This document shows positions 35,932 through 44,819 of a stretch of 48,403 nucleotides of DNA, in pieces; the stretch's first letter is position 1; each line of letters starts with the position of its first letter. The notes beneath the pieces were generated by a model that was given only the letters and a program-made list of their open reading frames with translations, had not been told where the DNA came from and ran no database searches. Source of the DNA: Anaerolineae bacterium (lineage in GTDB: Bacteria > Chloroflexota > Anaerolineae > JAADDB01); NCBI GenBank assembly GCA_015486845.1, contig WFQU01000178.1, positions 1 through 48,403 of the forward strand, given 5' to 3'. The position numbers and the translations under genes are program-made.

Positions 35932-36884
35932 CAACGCCACCAGTGCTGCAAAGCAGCAGCCGACACTCGGCGACGGGCGAGGATCTGCCTGCGTTGGCGA
36001 CGCATGTGTGGCCACAGTGTCCACAATCGCTTCCAGATAGCTACGAGCAGGCGCGGGTGAGCAGCCAAATAGCCCCAACGCAACAAGTCCCCCAGCAAAA
36101 TAAAACGCCAATTTCGCCACAAATTGTCGCCATCGGCCAATTTCACCCAGAGCAAATAACGATTAGCCATCGCCAAAGCCTGCCGGCGTGGGTCGTGGGG
36201 CGCCCCGAAACGGCGATGAAGTAGTTCTGCACCGGCACGTTGGTGCACTGCCGTAGCCATCGGCGTGTAGCCAGAGCGCCATCCAGCCAACCAGCCCCGC
36301 CAACCAATGTCGATGTCATCATAATACATTTGTAGAGCGCTATCCCATACTTCGCCAGCCACAGCGATCTCCGTTAGCATCGCCCGGCGCAACAAAGCCG
36401 CCGCACCACAAGCGGCAAAGACCTCTCCCGGGGTGTCATACTGCCCCCGATCAACTTCCAATTGCCCCCGGTCGTACGGTCGCCAATTGCGATGCCAAAA
36501 AATGCCGGTGGAATCGAGTTCACGCCGCTCCGGCCCGGCGAATAACTTCCCCGCCACGGTGCCAAAATCGGGACGTTGCTGCAAAAAAACCAGCCCCTCC
36601 GCCAGATAATCCGGCGCCAGGCGCACATCAGGATTCAATAACAACAGAAAAGGCGCCGTCGTGCGGCGAAAAGCCTGGTTCAGCGCCGCAGTGTAGCCAA
36701 TATTGCGTCGGTTAGATAAGATTTCCAGCGGCCATGGCCACACCAACGAGCTTTCCCGCGACAAGGAAGCACCATTTTCTACCACAATGACCTGTTCCGG
36801 CTGCACGGTTTGCCCGGCCAAAGAAGCTAAAGCCTGCCAAGTCTGATCAGCATCCTGCCAATGCACCAACACAACTGCGACCAT
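35931..36884 (-). CDS. Family 2 glycosyltransferase
   Basis: 317 residues. AVVLVHWQDADQTW, VVENGAS, NRRNIGYTAALNQAF, LLLLNPDVRLAPDYL, and MYYDDIDIGWRGWLAGWR form the usual family 2 sequence order, similar to the gene at 27418-28350 (about the same length and motifs). The C-terminal segment is basic. Its ATG overlaps the stop of the flippase gene as TAATG. Confidence 0.85.
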   Translation of the reverse strand: MVAVVLVHWQDADQTWQALASLAGQTVQPEQVIVVENGASLSRESSLVWPWPLEILSNRRNIGYTAALNQAFRRTTAPFLLLLNPDVRLAPDYLAEGLVFLQQRPDFGTVAGKLFAGPERRELDSTGIFWHRNWRPYDRGQLEVDRGQYDTPGEVFAACGAAALLRRAMLTEIAVAGEVWDSALQMYYDDIDIGWRGWLAGWRSGYTPMATAVHQRAGAELLHRRFGAPHDPRRQALAMANRYLLWVKLADGDNLWRNWRFILLGDLLRWGYLAAHPRLLVAIWKRLWTLWPHMRRQRRQILARRRVSAAALQHWWR

Positions 36885-38425
36885 TAGCGCAACCGTCCCA
36901 CTAAAACCGACAGCAGGCGCACTTCCGGCAAATCCAGGAACCAACCGGCTGCGAAATAGGCCACGCCACCGGCGAGTGATCCGGCCAGCAGGGCGGAAAA
37001 GGCACCAAACCGGCTGGCCAAGGCACTCCCGCCCCAGACAAAAGGCAACAGGATCACGCCGGCCACGGCAACACGCCACCAATAACTGTGAAATAGCGCC
37101 CGGTGCCAATTCTCCCAACCCGGCAAGACGACATAGGCCAGCAAGAGAACTTGTCCCACAAAAGCCAGCGATGTCGCCAAAGCCAAACCGTAATAGCTCA
37201 AGCTGGGAATGAGCGCCAAGGCGAAGGCAATGCGCGCCGTCGTTACCAATGCATTAATCGAGAGCAGCGCTTTGCCGTGCTGGTGGCTGTAAAGCACAAA
37301 CCACATGGGCTGCGACAGACCGTCGGCCAGCACAGCTACCAGGAGGAAACGGAGAAGCCGGGCTGTGTGCAACACCGAGGCATGATCGAAAACGCCACGC
37401 CCGTAGACAACTTGCACCAATGGCAGACTCAACACAAACGTGCCCAACGCCAACGGCCAGCCTAAGAACCAGGACCAGTGCAAAACAGTGGTAATCACTG
37501 GTGCCAATTCCTGCCAACCACCCCGCGCAGCCACAGCTAAGCGGGGAAAAGCCGCCGTGCCCAAGCTAAAGCCGGCAATCATGGTAATGATACCACCCAG
37601 CATCGTCGCATAGTTCAGCATCGCCACAGCGCCCACCGCCAATCCGGAAGCTAACGAGCGCGTCACCGCAATGCCAAAATAATGTAACGTATAGCCCAGC
37701 ACAAAATAGCCACCGAACGGCAACAAACCGCGCACTTCCGGCCGCCAAAAAGACCATTGCATTCGCCATGCCCGCTGCTGCCACAGTCCCGGTAATTGGA
37801 TCAATAACTGGGCAATCCCGCCCAAAGCGACAGCCCACGCCAACACGAAAACGCCCATCCGCCGATGGAACAGGAACAAGACGACCAAAAAAATAGTGTT
37901 GTAGGCAACAGTAATCAGGGCCGGGAAAAAGAAGTGCTCCAAACTGTTCAAATAAGCGGCTAAAAGGGAAGCAAGCCCCCCGACGATCACCCAAATGAAC
38001 ATCATATGGCCCATCCGCAAGGCGAGGGCCTGTTCGCTCCCCGAGAAGCCGGGCGCCAACCAGGGCATCCAGATGCGGCCAGTGAGAATTGCGAAAGCAG
38101 AGAGGATCGCCAATAACATGCCAATAACACTAAAAAGTGCGGTGGCCACCCGCCAACGAGCGCCGCCACCATCAGCCAAAGAAACCGCCGCTAAAATAGG
38201 CAACGCCACGCCGGGCAAAATGTTGCGCATGGCTGACCAGAGAAACTCCGGCACCGTGAAAGCGACCACATACACGTCGGCAGCACGCGTCGCACCGAAA
38301 AAAGCGGCCACAGCAGCCTCCCGCAGGAAACCACTGGCATTACCTAACAACGTTCCGGCAATGACGATGGAACTATACCATGCTAATCGCCCTCGTCCTA
38401 TTAACGCCTGATTCTTCGTTGGCAA
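36884..38425 (-). CDS. MurJ/MviN-type lipid-linked glycan flippase
   Basis: 513 residues with about fourteen membrane helices. The opening LLGNASGFLREAAVAAFFGATRAADVYVVAFTVPE is the characteristic MurJ/MviN start, and PLVQVVYGRGVFDHASV matches the mid-protein VLYxRGxF motif of the family. It would move a lipid-linked sugar unit across the membrane; lipid II is the classical MurJ cargo, but the setting here suggests an exopolysaccharide precursor. The start is probably TTG at 38425, two bases after the upstream stop, with AGGA in front; ATG at 38527 would overlap the upstream gene by 100 bases. Confidence 0.82.
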   Translation of the reverse strand: MPTKNQALIGRGRLAWYSSIVIAGTLLGNASGFLREAAVAAFFGATRAADVYVVAFTVPEFLWSAMRNILPGVALPILAAVSLADGGGARWRVATALFSVIGMLLAILSAFAILTGRIWMPWLAPGFSGSEQALALRMGHMMFIWVIVGGLASLLAAYLNSLEHFFFPALITVAYNTIFLVVLFLFHRRMGVFVLAWAVALGGIAQLLIQLPGLWQQRAWRMQWSFWRPEVRGLLPFGGYFVLGYTLHYFGIAVTRSLASGLAVGAVAMLNYATMLGGIITMIAGFSLGTAAFPRLAVAARGGWQELAPVITTVLHWSWFLGWPLALGTFVLSLPLVQVVYGRGVFDHASVLHTARLLRFLLVAVLADGLSQPMWFVLYSHQHGKALLSINALVTTARIAFALALIPSLSYYGLALATSLAFVGQVLLLAYVVLPGWENWHRALFHSYWWRVAVAGVILLPFVWGGSALASRFGAFSALLAGSLAGGVAYFAAGWFLDLPEVRLLSVLVGRLR

Positions 38426-38427
38426 CG

Positions 38428-40032
38428 CTACGGTCCTATTTTCTGCAAATGGTAAACCCAGATGCGGAACGGGCCTATAAATTTCTGCTCGGTAATACGG
38501 TAGCCCGGCCAGCCTGGATGCGTCCATTTCTCATAAGTCAAACGCCAAAGCACGGGCACCGACTTGGTCGGCGGAGTGTTTTGCGGCCAATACGTTGCTT
38601 TCGGGTGCCATTTGTAAAGAGAAAAATAGTAACGCAGCGGCAACGTGATATACTCCGGGTCCGTTTTGTAGACCTCCCCTACCAAAACGGGTTCCGAGGA
38701 TTTGCCATGGGTTTCAATATATGCGGCCGCTTGCCGCCAATCGTCCTTACCCCAAGAACCGTAATAAGCCGGCAAAGTGCTCCAAGCCACGGCAAACGCC
38801 AAAGCCAGCCCCAAAACGACAGATGCCGTCTTTCCCTTAGCACCCAAAAGTCGCGTGCTCAGGTCATCCAAGCCAACAGCCACCAACAACAGATAGAAAG
38901 GCAGCAGAAAGAGCATTCGTCGGATACCATAATCGTACACACCAACTTTAGGGCCGATCAGTTCCACGACTAGCGCCAAAGAGAGAGCAATACCAATCAC
39001 CTGGAGAAATAGCCACAACGGCAAACCACCATAACGTCGCCAGGTCATGAACGATCCCCAGACAAAAAGTAAAACGACGACTGCAAAAAGAAGCCAGTGC
39101 CCACCGGGGATGCCCAAAAGGATCATATGTTTGCTATGGGCCAATAGCGTCGGCGTGCTGAACCAACGCAAAAAGCGATAAATCGTGTCTTTAATGATAT
39201 TCCGCCAAGTCCACCACGGCACCGGATCCAAGGCCGACGCTTTAAGCGGCGAATATCCAGCGCCGGCACTCAGATTTTTCGTGAAAATGGACAAAATGGA
39301 TAGGCCCCGCTTGGCTAATGGCAACGATAGCGCCACGACAATCGCAGCAATGGAGCCCCCCGTCCAGAGAAAGCCGCGCCGGAGCTGCTCTCCACGCCCC
39401 TGCAAGAAACCCATGAAAACAGGCCAGCGTCGGCCAGCCCACTGCCAGAGCAGCAAACCGATCCACTCCGCGGCAAAAAGCAACGGGAAAAAGGGATGGA
39501 CGCCCATGGCCACCGCAGCAGAGAGCAAATAAGGCCACCAACGTCGTTTCCCGGCCAGGGCATCGAGTAACAATTGCAGATTAAGCAACGCCAGAAAAGT
39601 AAATAGCGTATAATAGCGCAGCTCCTGGGCATAGCGAATGGTAAGGGGATGCCATGCGAAAAGGGCAGCGGCCAGCAAACCCACCCGCCGGTTAAACAAA
39701 CGCCGGCCTAGAACGTAAACAAGCGGGATGGAAAGGAGCGCCGGAATCACAGCCGACAAACGAACTGTGAACTCCAACGGTTGACCCAAGCTGAGAAAAG
39801 CCCAATGCCAGAGCATACCCAGCGGTGGATCTACACGAGGCCTGTCAATTCTAATGACCATGTGCCAACCTAAACGAATGAGCCGCAACAGCCGCGCTTC
39901 ATCAGTCCAAAAGCTGTTGTCAGCCAAGCGATACAGATAGAGAGCAAAAGCAGTGCCGATAATCAACAGGAGAACCCAGCGATCATCGAAAGGTGATCTA
40001 TCATCCCGGTTTTCTTTTTCTGCATCCTTCAC
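38428..40032 (-). CDS. GT39/ArnT-like membrane glycosyltransferase
   Basis: 534 residues with about eleven helices. The first outer loop carries SFWTDEARLLRL, with the Asp-Glu pair typical of the PMT/ArnT (GT-C) superfamily, then VDPPLGMLWHWAF and RYAQELRYYTLFTFLALL. A long periplasmic C-terminal domain of about 100 residues follows. It would transfer a sugar from a polyprenyl-phosphate donor onto lipid, protein or glycan outside the membrane. GTG at 40032 has GGAG eight bases upstream. It is the first gene of the long minus-strand cluster. Confidence 0.82.
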   Translation of the reverse strand: MKDAEKENRDDRSPFDDRWVLLLIIGTAFALYLYRLADNSFWTDEARLLRLIRLGWHMVIRIDRPRVDPPLGMLWHWAFLSLGQPLEFTVRLSAVIPALLSIPLVYVLGRRLFNRRVGLLAAALFAWHPLTIRYAQELRYYTLFTFLALLNLQLLLDALAGKRRWWPYLLSAAVAMGVHPFFPLLFAAEWIGLLLWQWAGRRWPVFMGFLQGRGEQLRRGFLWTGGSIAAIVVALSLPLAKRGLSILSIFTKNLSAGAGYSPLKASALDPVPWWTWRNIIKDTIYRFLRWFSTPTLLAHSKHMILLGIPGGHWLLFAVVVLLFVWGSFMTWRRYGGLPLWLFLQVIGIALSLALVVELIGPKVGVYDYGIRRMLFLLPFYLLLVAVGLDDLSTRLLGAKGKTASVVLGLALAFAVAWSTLPAYYGSWGKDDWRQAAAYIETHGKSSEPVLVGEVYKTDPEYITLPLRYYFSLYKWHPKATYWPQNTPPTKSVPVLWRLTYEKWTHPGWPGYRITEQKFIGPFRIWVYHLQKIGP

Positions 40033-40080
40033 AAGACATCTCCATCATTCTTGGTACTTCACCTCAATCGGTAAAGGGGT

Positions 40081-40112
40081 GTCACGCCTAACATCGGGTC
40101 GCCCAATGTGAC
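40081..40112. other. Hairpin in the leader of the glycan cluster
   Basis: CATCGGG (40092-40098) pairs with CCCAATG (40102-40108) with one G-T, around a three-base loop, flanked by GTCAC and GTGAC. It lies about 50 bases before the GT39-like gene on its transcript. It may be regulatory or another repeat. Confidence 0.35.
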
Positions 40113-40182
40113 AGCCTGAACAGTTGCCATCATTCTCATTTTGGCAAAGCCCTTAATCTTAGACAAGCCAGAATCAAAAATC

Positions 40183-40265
40183 CATACCACAAAGAACCTA
40201 AAGGACACGAACACGAAGGAACCCACGTCTCTTGTCTTTGCGTTCTTGGTGTCCTTTATGGTTCA
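40183..40265. repeat. Dispersed repeat family D, copy 3 (inverted arms)
   Basis: The left arm holds ACCTAAAGGACACGAACACG, and the right arm, read on the other strand, is ACCATAAAGGACACCAAGAA. Between them lies a short spacer. Both arms are built from nine-base AAGGACACG-like units, as in copies 1 and 2. The element lies between the divergent clusters. Confidence 0.55.
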
Positions 40266-40421
40266 TTATTCTTACCCAAAAAGCAAGAATTTTCCGGCAA
40301 GGTAATAAAGGATCACGAAACGACAGCAACTCTGATTTTAGAAGAGGGACGGACAAAAGTCAAAGATGCCATTACCAGACGAAACGAAAACAACAGCAAG
40401 GGAAAACGACCGCCAAAGTAA

Positions 40422-40451
40422 TTTTCAATTCACCCAGCATTTCGTTATAAT
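40422..40451 (+). promoter_or_regulatory. Candidate promoter for the plus-strand glycosyltransferase pair
   Basis: TTTTCA (40422-40427), an 18-base spacer and perfect TATAAT (40446-40451). The start would be near 40458, leaving a leader of only about 18 nt before the ATG at 40476. Confidence 0.5.
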
Positions 40452-40475
40452 GTCCATACTATCAGGAGACAAAAT

Positions 40476-41636
40476 ATGCAGATGAAAGAACAGCCAAACG
40501 AAATGGAATTATCCGTTGTCATACCCTGCCTGAACGAAGAGAAGACCATCGGCATTTGTGTGCAAAAGGCAAAGGCGGCAATAGCCGATTTAGAGGTGGA
40601 CGGCGAAGTGCTGGTTGTCAATAATGGTTCTACAGACCGTTCTGTGACTATGGCCCGAGCTGCCGGCGCTCGGGTTGTCCATGAAACAAAGAAGGGCTAC
40701 GGCAATGCTTATCATCGCGGCTTCCGAGAAGCTAGAGGGCGTTTCATCATCATGGGAGACGCCGACAATACTTACGACTTCCGGAAGATCGGGCTCTTTC
40801 TACAACCGTTACGTAACGGGTACGATTTAGTCATGGGCTCCCGCTTTCAAGGCAACATCATGCCCGGCGCCATGCCTTGGCTACACCGGTACATCGGCAA
40901 CCCGGTACTCTCCGGCTTACTCAATCTCTTCTTCCACGCCCACATCTCCGATTCGCATTGCGGCATGCGCGGCCTTAGCAAAGAAGCGTATCAGCGAATG
41001 GAATTGCACACCGGCGGTATGGAATTTGCCAGCGAAATGGTAATCAAGGCCCTCAAACAAAAACTGCGCATTACCGAAGTGCCGGTCCGCTATTATCCAC
41101 GCGTGGGAGAATCGAAGCTATCCAGTTTCCGTGACGGCTGGCGGCATTTGCGTTTTATGCTGCTTTACAGTCCTGACTGGCTTTTCCTCTGGCCAGGACT
41201 GATCTTTTTCGTGGCAGGATTGGCACTTCTCATCGCGTTGGCGCCGGGACCAGTTCAAATTGGAACCATGAGCATCGGCGTGCACTTCATGATTTTAGGT
41301 AGTCTACTAACACTTTTGGGTTTCCAGATCATCAATTTAGCATTTTACGCCAAAACGTACGCCGTGACCACCCACATGGAAGACAATGACCCGTTGGTCA
41401 ACTTCTACCAACGATACCTCTCTCTAGAAAAAGGGATTCTAGTTGGCTTGACCATTTTCTTGATCGGTCTGGTCGGTAACTTACACTTGCTGTGGCTCTA
41501 TTTGAGCAACGGCATCGGTTTACCGCAACCCAAATTGTCAGAAGCCATTTTAGCGATGACGCTGATGGTGGTCGGCACACAAACGACGTTTTCCGCGTTT
41601 TTCCTTAGTTTGCTCACTCTGCCACACCATGACTGA
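40476..41636 (+). CDS. Polyprenyl-phosphate-sugar synthase-like family 2 glycosyltransferase
   Basis: 386 residues. ELSVVIPCLNEEKTIG, VNNGSTDRS, KGYGNAYHRGF, MGDADNTYDF (DxD) and GSRFQG follow the DPM1/Alg5-like pattern, and four membrane helices close the protein (about 240-385). Such enzymes load a hexose onto polyprenyl phosphate, the donor that GT-C enzymes like the GT39 and DUF2142-like ones use outside. AGGAG lies six bases before the ATG. Divergently transcribed from the main cluster, and overlapping the next gene by eight bases. Confidence 0.85.
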   Translation: MQMKEQPNEMELSVVIPCLNEEKTIGICVQKAKAAIADLEVDGEVLVVNNGSTDRSVTMARAAGARVVHETKKGYGNAYHRGFREARGRFIIMGDADNTYDFRKIGLFLQPLRNGYDLVMGSRFQGNIMPGAMPWLHRYIGNPVLSGLLNLFFHAHISDSHCGMRGLSKEAYQRMELHTGGMEFASEMVIKALKQKLRITEVPVRYYPRVGESKLSSFRDGWRHLRFMLLYSPDWLFLWPGLIFFVAGLALLIALAPGPVQIGTMSIGVHFMILGSLLTLLGFQIINLAFYAKTYAVTTHMEDNDPLVNFYQRYLSLEKGILVGLTIFLIGLVGNLHLLWLYLSNGIGLPQPKLSEAILAMTLMVVGTQTTFSAFFLSLLTLPHHD

Positions 41637-42552
41637 GCCGGGCATCACCATTTTCCTGCCGACGAAAAATGCCGGTGCGCGGCTAAGAACTGTTTTAGAA
41701 GCTGTTTTCGCCCAAACAGGGACGGAACCTTTCGAAGTACTGGCCATCGACTCCGGTTCCAGAGACGACACATTAACTATTTTGCGCCAATTTCCGTTAC
41801 GCCTGGAGCAGATTCCACCGGAGGCGTTCGGCCACGGGCGCACGCGCAATTTAGGCGTGCACCTGGCCCGGGGCGATATCGTGGTCTGCCTGAGCCAGGA
41901 CGCCCAGCCGGCCAATGACCACTGGCTGCAACGGCTCGTCGCCCCGTTGGCGGAGGAAGACATCGCCGGCAGCTATGGCCGGCAGCTTCCCTGGGCCGAT
42001 ACGCCGTTGGTGCAACGCTATTTCTTGCAAGAACGTTACCCGCCCGAGCCGGCGGAACGAGTTTGGCCGGGGCACGAACCGACCCAATTGCAGGAAATTT
42101 TCTTCTCCAACGTTGATGCCGCTCTCAAACGAGACATTGCCTTGCGCTACCCTTTCGACGAAACATTGATCATGAGCGAAGACCAGGCCTGGGCAAAAAC
42201 AGTGCTGCAAGCCGGTTACCGCTTGCGCTATGTGCCCCAGGCGACAGTTTACCATGCCCACCATTACACTCTCGGCAGTGCTTTCCGGCGCAACTTCGAC
42301 AGCGGGTACTCGCTGCGCGGGATGGTGAGAAACAGTTTTGCCGTGGCTTTCCGGGATTGGCTGGCTTATTTACAGGGCGAATTCGCGCTGGCACGCCGGG
42401 AAACAGGCTGGCGCAGCTGGCCCGGCCTAGCGCTTTACGAAGCGGCCCGGGCCGCCGGCTTTTTCTTAGGCAGCGAAGGTCGTTTTTTGCCGAAATGGGT
42501 ACGCCGGCGTTTGAGCTGGCATCGCGCTTATTGGGACCGTGCAGGAACTTAA
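41629..42552 (+). CDS. Family 2 glycosyltransferase (rhamnosyltransferase-like)
   Basis: 307 residues. TIFLPTKNAGARLRTVLEAVFAQT, AIDSGSRDDT, FGHGRTRNLGVHLARGDIVVCLSQDAQPAND and FDETLIMSEDQAWAKTVLQAGYRLRYVP are typical of rhamnosyltransferase-like family 2 enzymes, where the acceptor loop FGHGxTRN is highly conserved. It begins within the end of the previous gene, with an eight-base overlap. It has no membrane helices of its own. Confidence 0.87.
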   Translation: MTEPGITIFLPTKNAGARLRTVLEAVFAQTGTEPFEVLAIDSGSRDDTLTILRQFPLRLEQIPPEAFGHGRTRNLGVHLARGDIVVCLSQDAQPANDHWLQRLVAPLAEEDIAGSYGRQLPWADTPLVQRYFLQERYPPEPAERVWPGHEPTQLQEIFFSNVDAALKRDIALRYPFDETLIMSEDQAWAKTVLQAGYRLRYVPQATVYHAHHYTLGSAFRRNFDSGYSLRGMVRNSFAVAFRDWLAYLQGEFALARRETGWRSWPGLALYEAARAAGFFLGSEGRFLPKWVRRRLSWHRAYWDRAGT

Positions 42553-42643
42553 CGCTTAACGCGAATCGACAAAAAAGAACGAACAAGCGAAGCGGCGTCA
42601 GGTTTATCTTTTCATTTGGACAGTGTCACGCTTCTCGCCACGG

Positions 42644-43747
42644 TTATGTAGAAACAGCTTTTTCGTACACGGACAGTGTTGCTCGGGCCATCCGTTCCAC
42701 GGTAAAAGTGCGAGCCTGGTGCCGGCCACACGCCGCCATTTCCGCCCGCAACGACGCATCTTCCCATAAACGCAAAATGCCGGCCGTAATAGACGCCTCA
42801 TCTTGCGGATCGACGGGCCATACACAGGCACCGCCGATCTCCGGCAACGCGCCGGCCCCGACCAAAGCCGGCACACCGCAAGCCATCGCTTCCAGCACCG
42901 GCCGTCCGAAGCTCTCGCTGAGGGAAGGGTACAACAACGCAGTGGCACCTCGATACAACGCCGGCAAAGTGTCCGGCACCACAAAATCCAAACGTCGGAC
43001 ATATTCTCGCAAGTTCAATGTCCCGATAAGCTGCTGGATGCGCGCTTCATCCCAACCTTTGGAACCGACCAGCCAAAGTTGGTGGGGAAAACGAGCCTCC
43101 CGCCTCGCAGCGGCATAAGCGCGCAACAACATAGGCACGTTTTTCGTCGCATAAGGGCGCCCCACCCAGAGAAAATATGGCGGCGTGGTGGAGGGCACCC
43201 CCGGCGGACAATCATGGAAAACCGTCCCCACCGCTTGATACACCACAGTCACTTTTGCCGCCGGGACGTTCATGTGAAGCACGATCTCCGCTTTGCTGCT
43301 TTCCGAAACGGCGATAATGTGCCGAGCTCGCTGGGCGGAGCGAGCCCGAAAATAGCGCCAATACAAACGCAGCGGCAGCGGGATCAATTCCGGCCAGGCG
43401 AATGGCACAATATCGTGCACGGTCAAAACCGCCGGCACGGACAATCGCAGCGGCATCACGTTCACCGGTGCGTGAAAAAGATCGACGGCAGCAGCGCCCA
43501 CGATAGCAGGCAAACGCGCTTGTTCCCACATAGCCCGGTAAATCAGCGACCGCCAGCGCAACCGGAATACATCTTTTTGCCAATTGGCCGCGGCTACCGG
43601 AAAAAGCGCCTGGTTCTCACCGGAACAATAAAGGCGAAAACGATGCCCAGACGGCAACCCCTGCAAGCCGGCCACCAAATCCTGCAAATACATCCCATCG
43701 CCGCCGGAGCGAGCGGTAACCGCCAACGTGTTCAGACCGATCCGCAT
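42644..43747 (-). CDS. GT4-type glycosyltransferase
   Basis: 367 residues with a GT-B fold. LNTLAVTARSGGDGMYLQDLV, VHDIVPFAWPEL, IIAVSESSKAEI, FLWVGRPYATKNVPMLLRAY and YPSLSESFGRPVLEAMACGVPALVGAGALPEIGG are clear mannosyltransferase-like family 4 motifs. ATG follows GAGGG and starts seven bases after the ABC permease stop. It is the last gene in this minus-strand unit. The 90 bases between it and the plus-strand gene ending at 42552 show no strong terminator. Confidence 0.88.
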   Translation of the reverse strand: MRIGLNTLAVTARSGGDGMYLQDLVAGLQGLPSGHRFRLYCSGENQALFPVAAANWQKDVFRLRWRSLIYRAMWEQARLPAIVGAAAVDLFHAPVNVMPLRLSVPAVLTVHDIVPFAWPELIPLPLRLYWRYFRARSAQRARHIIAVSESSKAEIVLHMNVPAAKVTVVYQAVGTVFHDCPPGVPSTTPPYFLWVGRPYATKNVPMLLRAYAAARREARFPHQLWLVGSKGWDEARIQQLIGTLNLREYVRRLDFVVPDTLPALYRGATALLYPSLSESFGRPVLEAMACGVPALVGAGALPEIGGACVWPVDPQDEASITAGILRLWEDASLRAEMAACGRHQARTFTVERMARATLSVYEKAVST

Positions 43748-43754
43748 TGAACCC

Positions 43755-44819
43755 TCACGGTTGCAAAGTCGGCAAAGGAAGTGGCGTCACCGCCGCCGAC
43801 GTACCGGCGCCCGTGCCATGCCCAGGCAGCGCGGTAGGCATCGGCTTGGCGTAATACATGGGCACGGGGGTCGGCTTGGCCATGGCAGGCGAGGTGGCGT
43901 TGGCTTGTCCAGAGCCGGAAACGGCGAACAATGCGCCGGCCACCACAAGGATCAGCAGCGCAACAACCACTACCAGCCAATCACGCCGCCCGAAATGCCA
44001 GCGTTGGCGCTGACGCACAGCCCGCCAGGCCACGATGTACGATAATAACGACAGCGCTAAGGCAAAAAGCATGTATCCGTACCACACCGGCCGGCCTCCG
44101 GCCAACAGCATCGCCTTATCGTGAATAACGCCAATGCTGTTCAACTGGGCCACAACGGGATTGAAAATGAACCACCAGGCCGGGGGGGCGTGATTGGGAT
44201 TGAGCAACGACGCACCGCTGACGACCACGAACATGTGCACCAACGTGAGCGATAAAATGATGCCATAAGTGACCAACACGGCCAACGCGGTGCGCCGAAA
44301 CAGCGCCGAGGCAGCCAATCCCAAGAGCGCCACACAAATCACCGTCATCAACAACACCAACACCCCATTCCCGAAATCGGCCAGCGTGAAACCGCCGAAA
44401 AACGAGGCGATGCTAACCAAAGGCAAGACGCCGAAAAGCAACAAGGCTGCAAAAGCCAGCGCCCCACCAATCTTCCCGTCCACAATTTGCCGCGGCGAAA
44501 GGGGCGTGGCCAATAACATGTCGTACGTTTTCCGCTCCACCTCCCCGCTGACGGCATTCAATGTCAGCAGCGGCACAATCAGAAGCACCAAAATGTGAGA
44601 AGTGACCAGTAAAGCGGCCAAGACGGACTGGCCGATACGCCCAGAGCTCACGATGGCAAAATCGTAAGAGGAAATGGAGGCTGTCGACTGATAAACCAGG
44701 TAACTGATGCCCCCGGCGAAAAGCAGAAAAAACGACAGCATCAAAAAAGAACGCCCGCCCCGCATGCGAGAGCGCACATCTTTCACCAAAAGTGGATTCA
44801 ATCGATCGGTCATGTTCAT
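43755..44819 (-). CDS. ABC-2 type transporter permease
   Basis: 354 residues with six to seven membrane helices. LNAVSGEVERKTYDMLLATPLSPRQIVDGKIGGALAF is the well-known cytosolic segment of ABC-2 permeases that contacts the ATPase. The C-terminal 60 residues are Pro-rich (PTPVPMYYAKPMPTALPG) and follow the last helix. It acts with the ATPase upstream. The ATG overlaps the ATPase stop as ATGA; a second ATG two codons later is possible. Confidence 0.82.
   Translation of the reverse strand: MNMTDRLNPLLVKDVRSRMRGGRSFLMLSFFLLFAGGISYLVYQSTASISSYDFAIVSSGRIGQSVLAALLVTSHILVLLIVPLLTLNAVSGEVERKTYDMLLATPLSPRQIVDGKIGGALAFAALLLFGVLPLVSIASFFGGFTLADFGNGVLVLLMTVICVALLGLAASALFRRTALAVLVTYGIILSLTLVHMFVVVSGASLLNPNHAPPAWWFIFNPVVAQLNSIGVIHDKAMLLAGGRPVWYGYMLFALALSLLSYIVAWRAVRQRQRWHFGRRDWLVVVVALLILVVAGALFAVSGSGQANATSPAMAKPTPVPMYYAKPMPTALPGHGTGAGTSAAVTPLPLPTLQP

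Noticed and set aside
40040-40110. Minus-strand peptide ending DTPLPIEVKYQE as a gene remnant
   Set aside because: The frame is short, overlaps a hairpin in the leader of the GT39-like gene and has no start or signal; coincidence is more likely.
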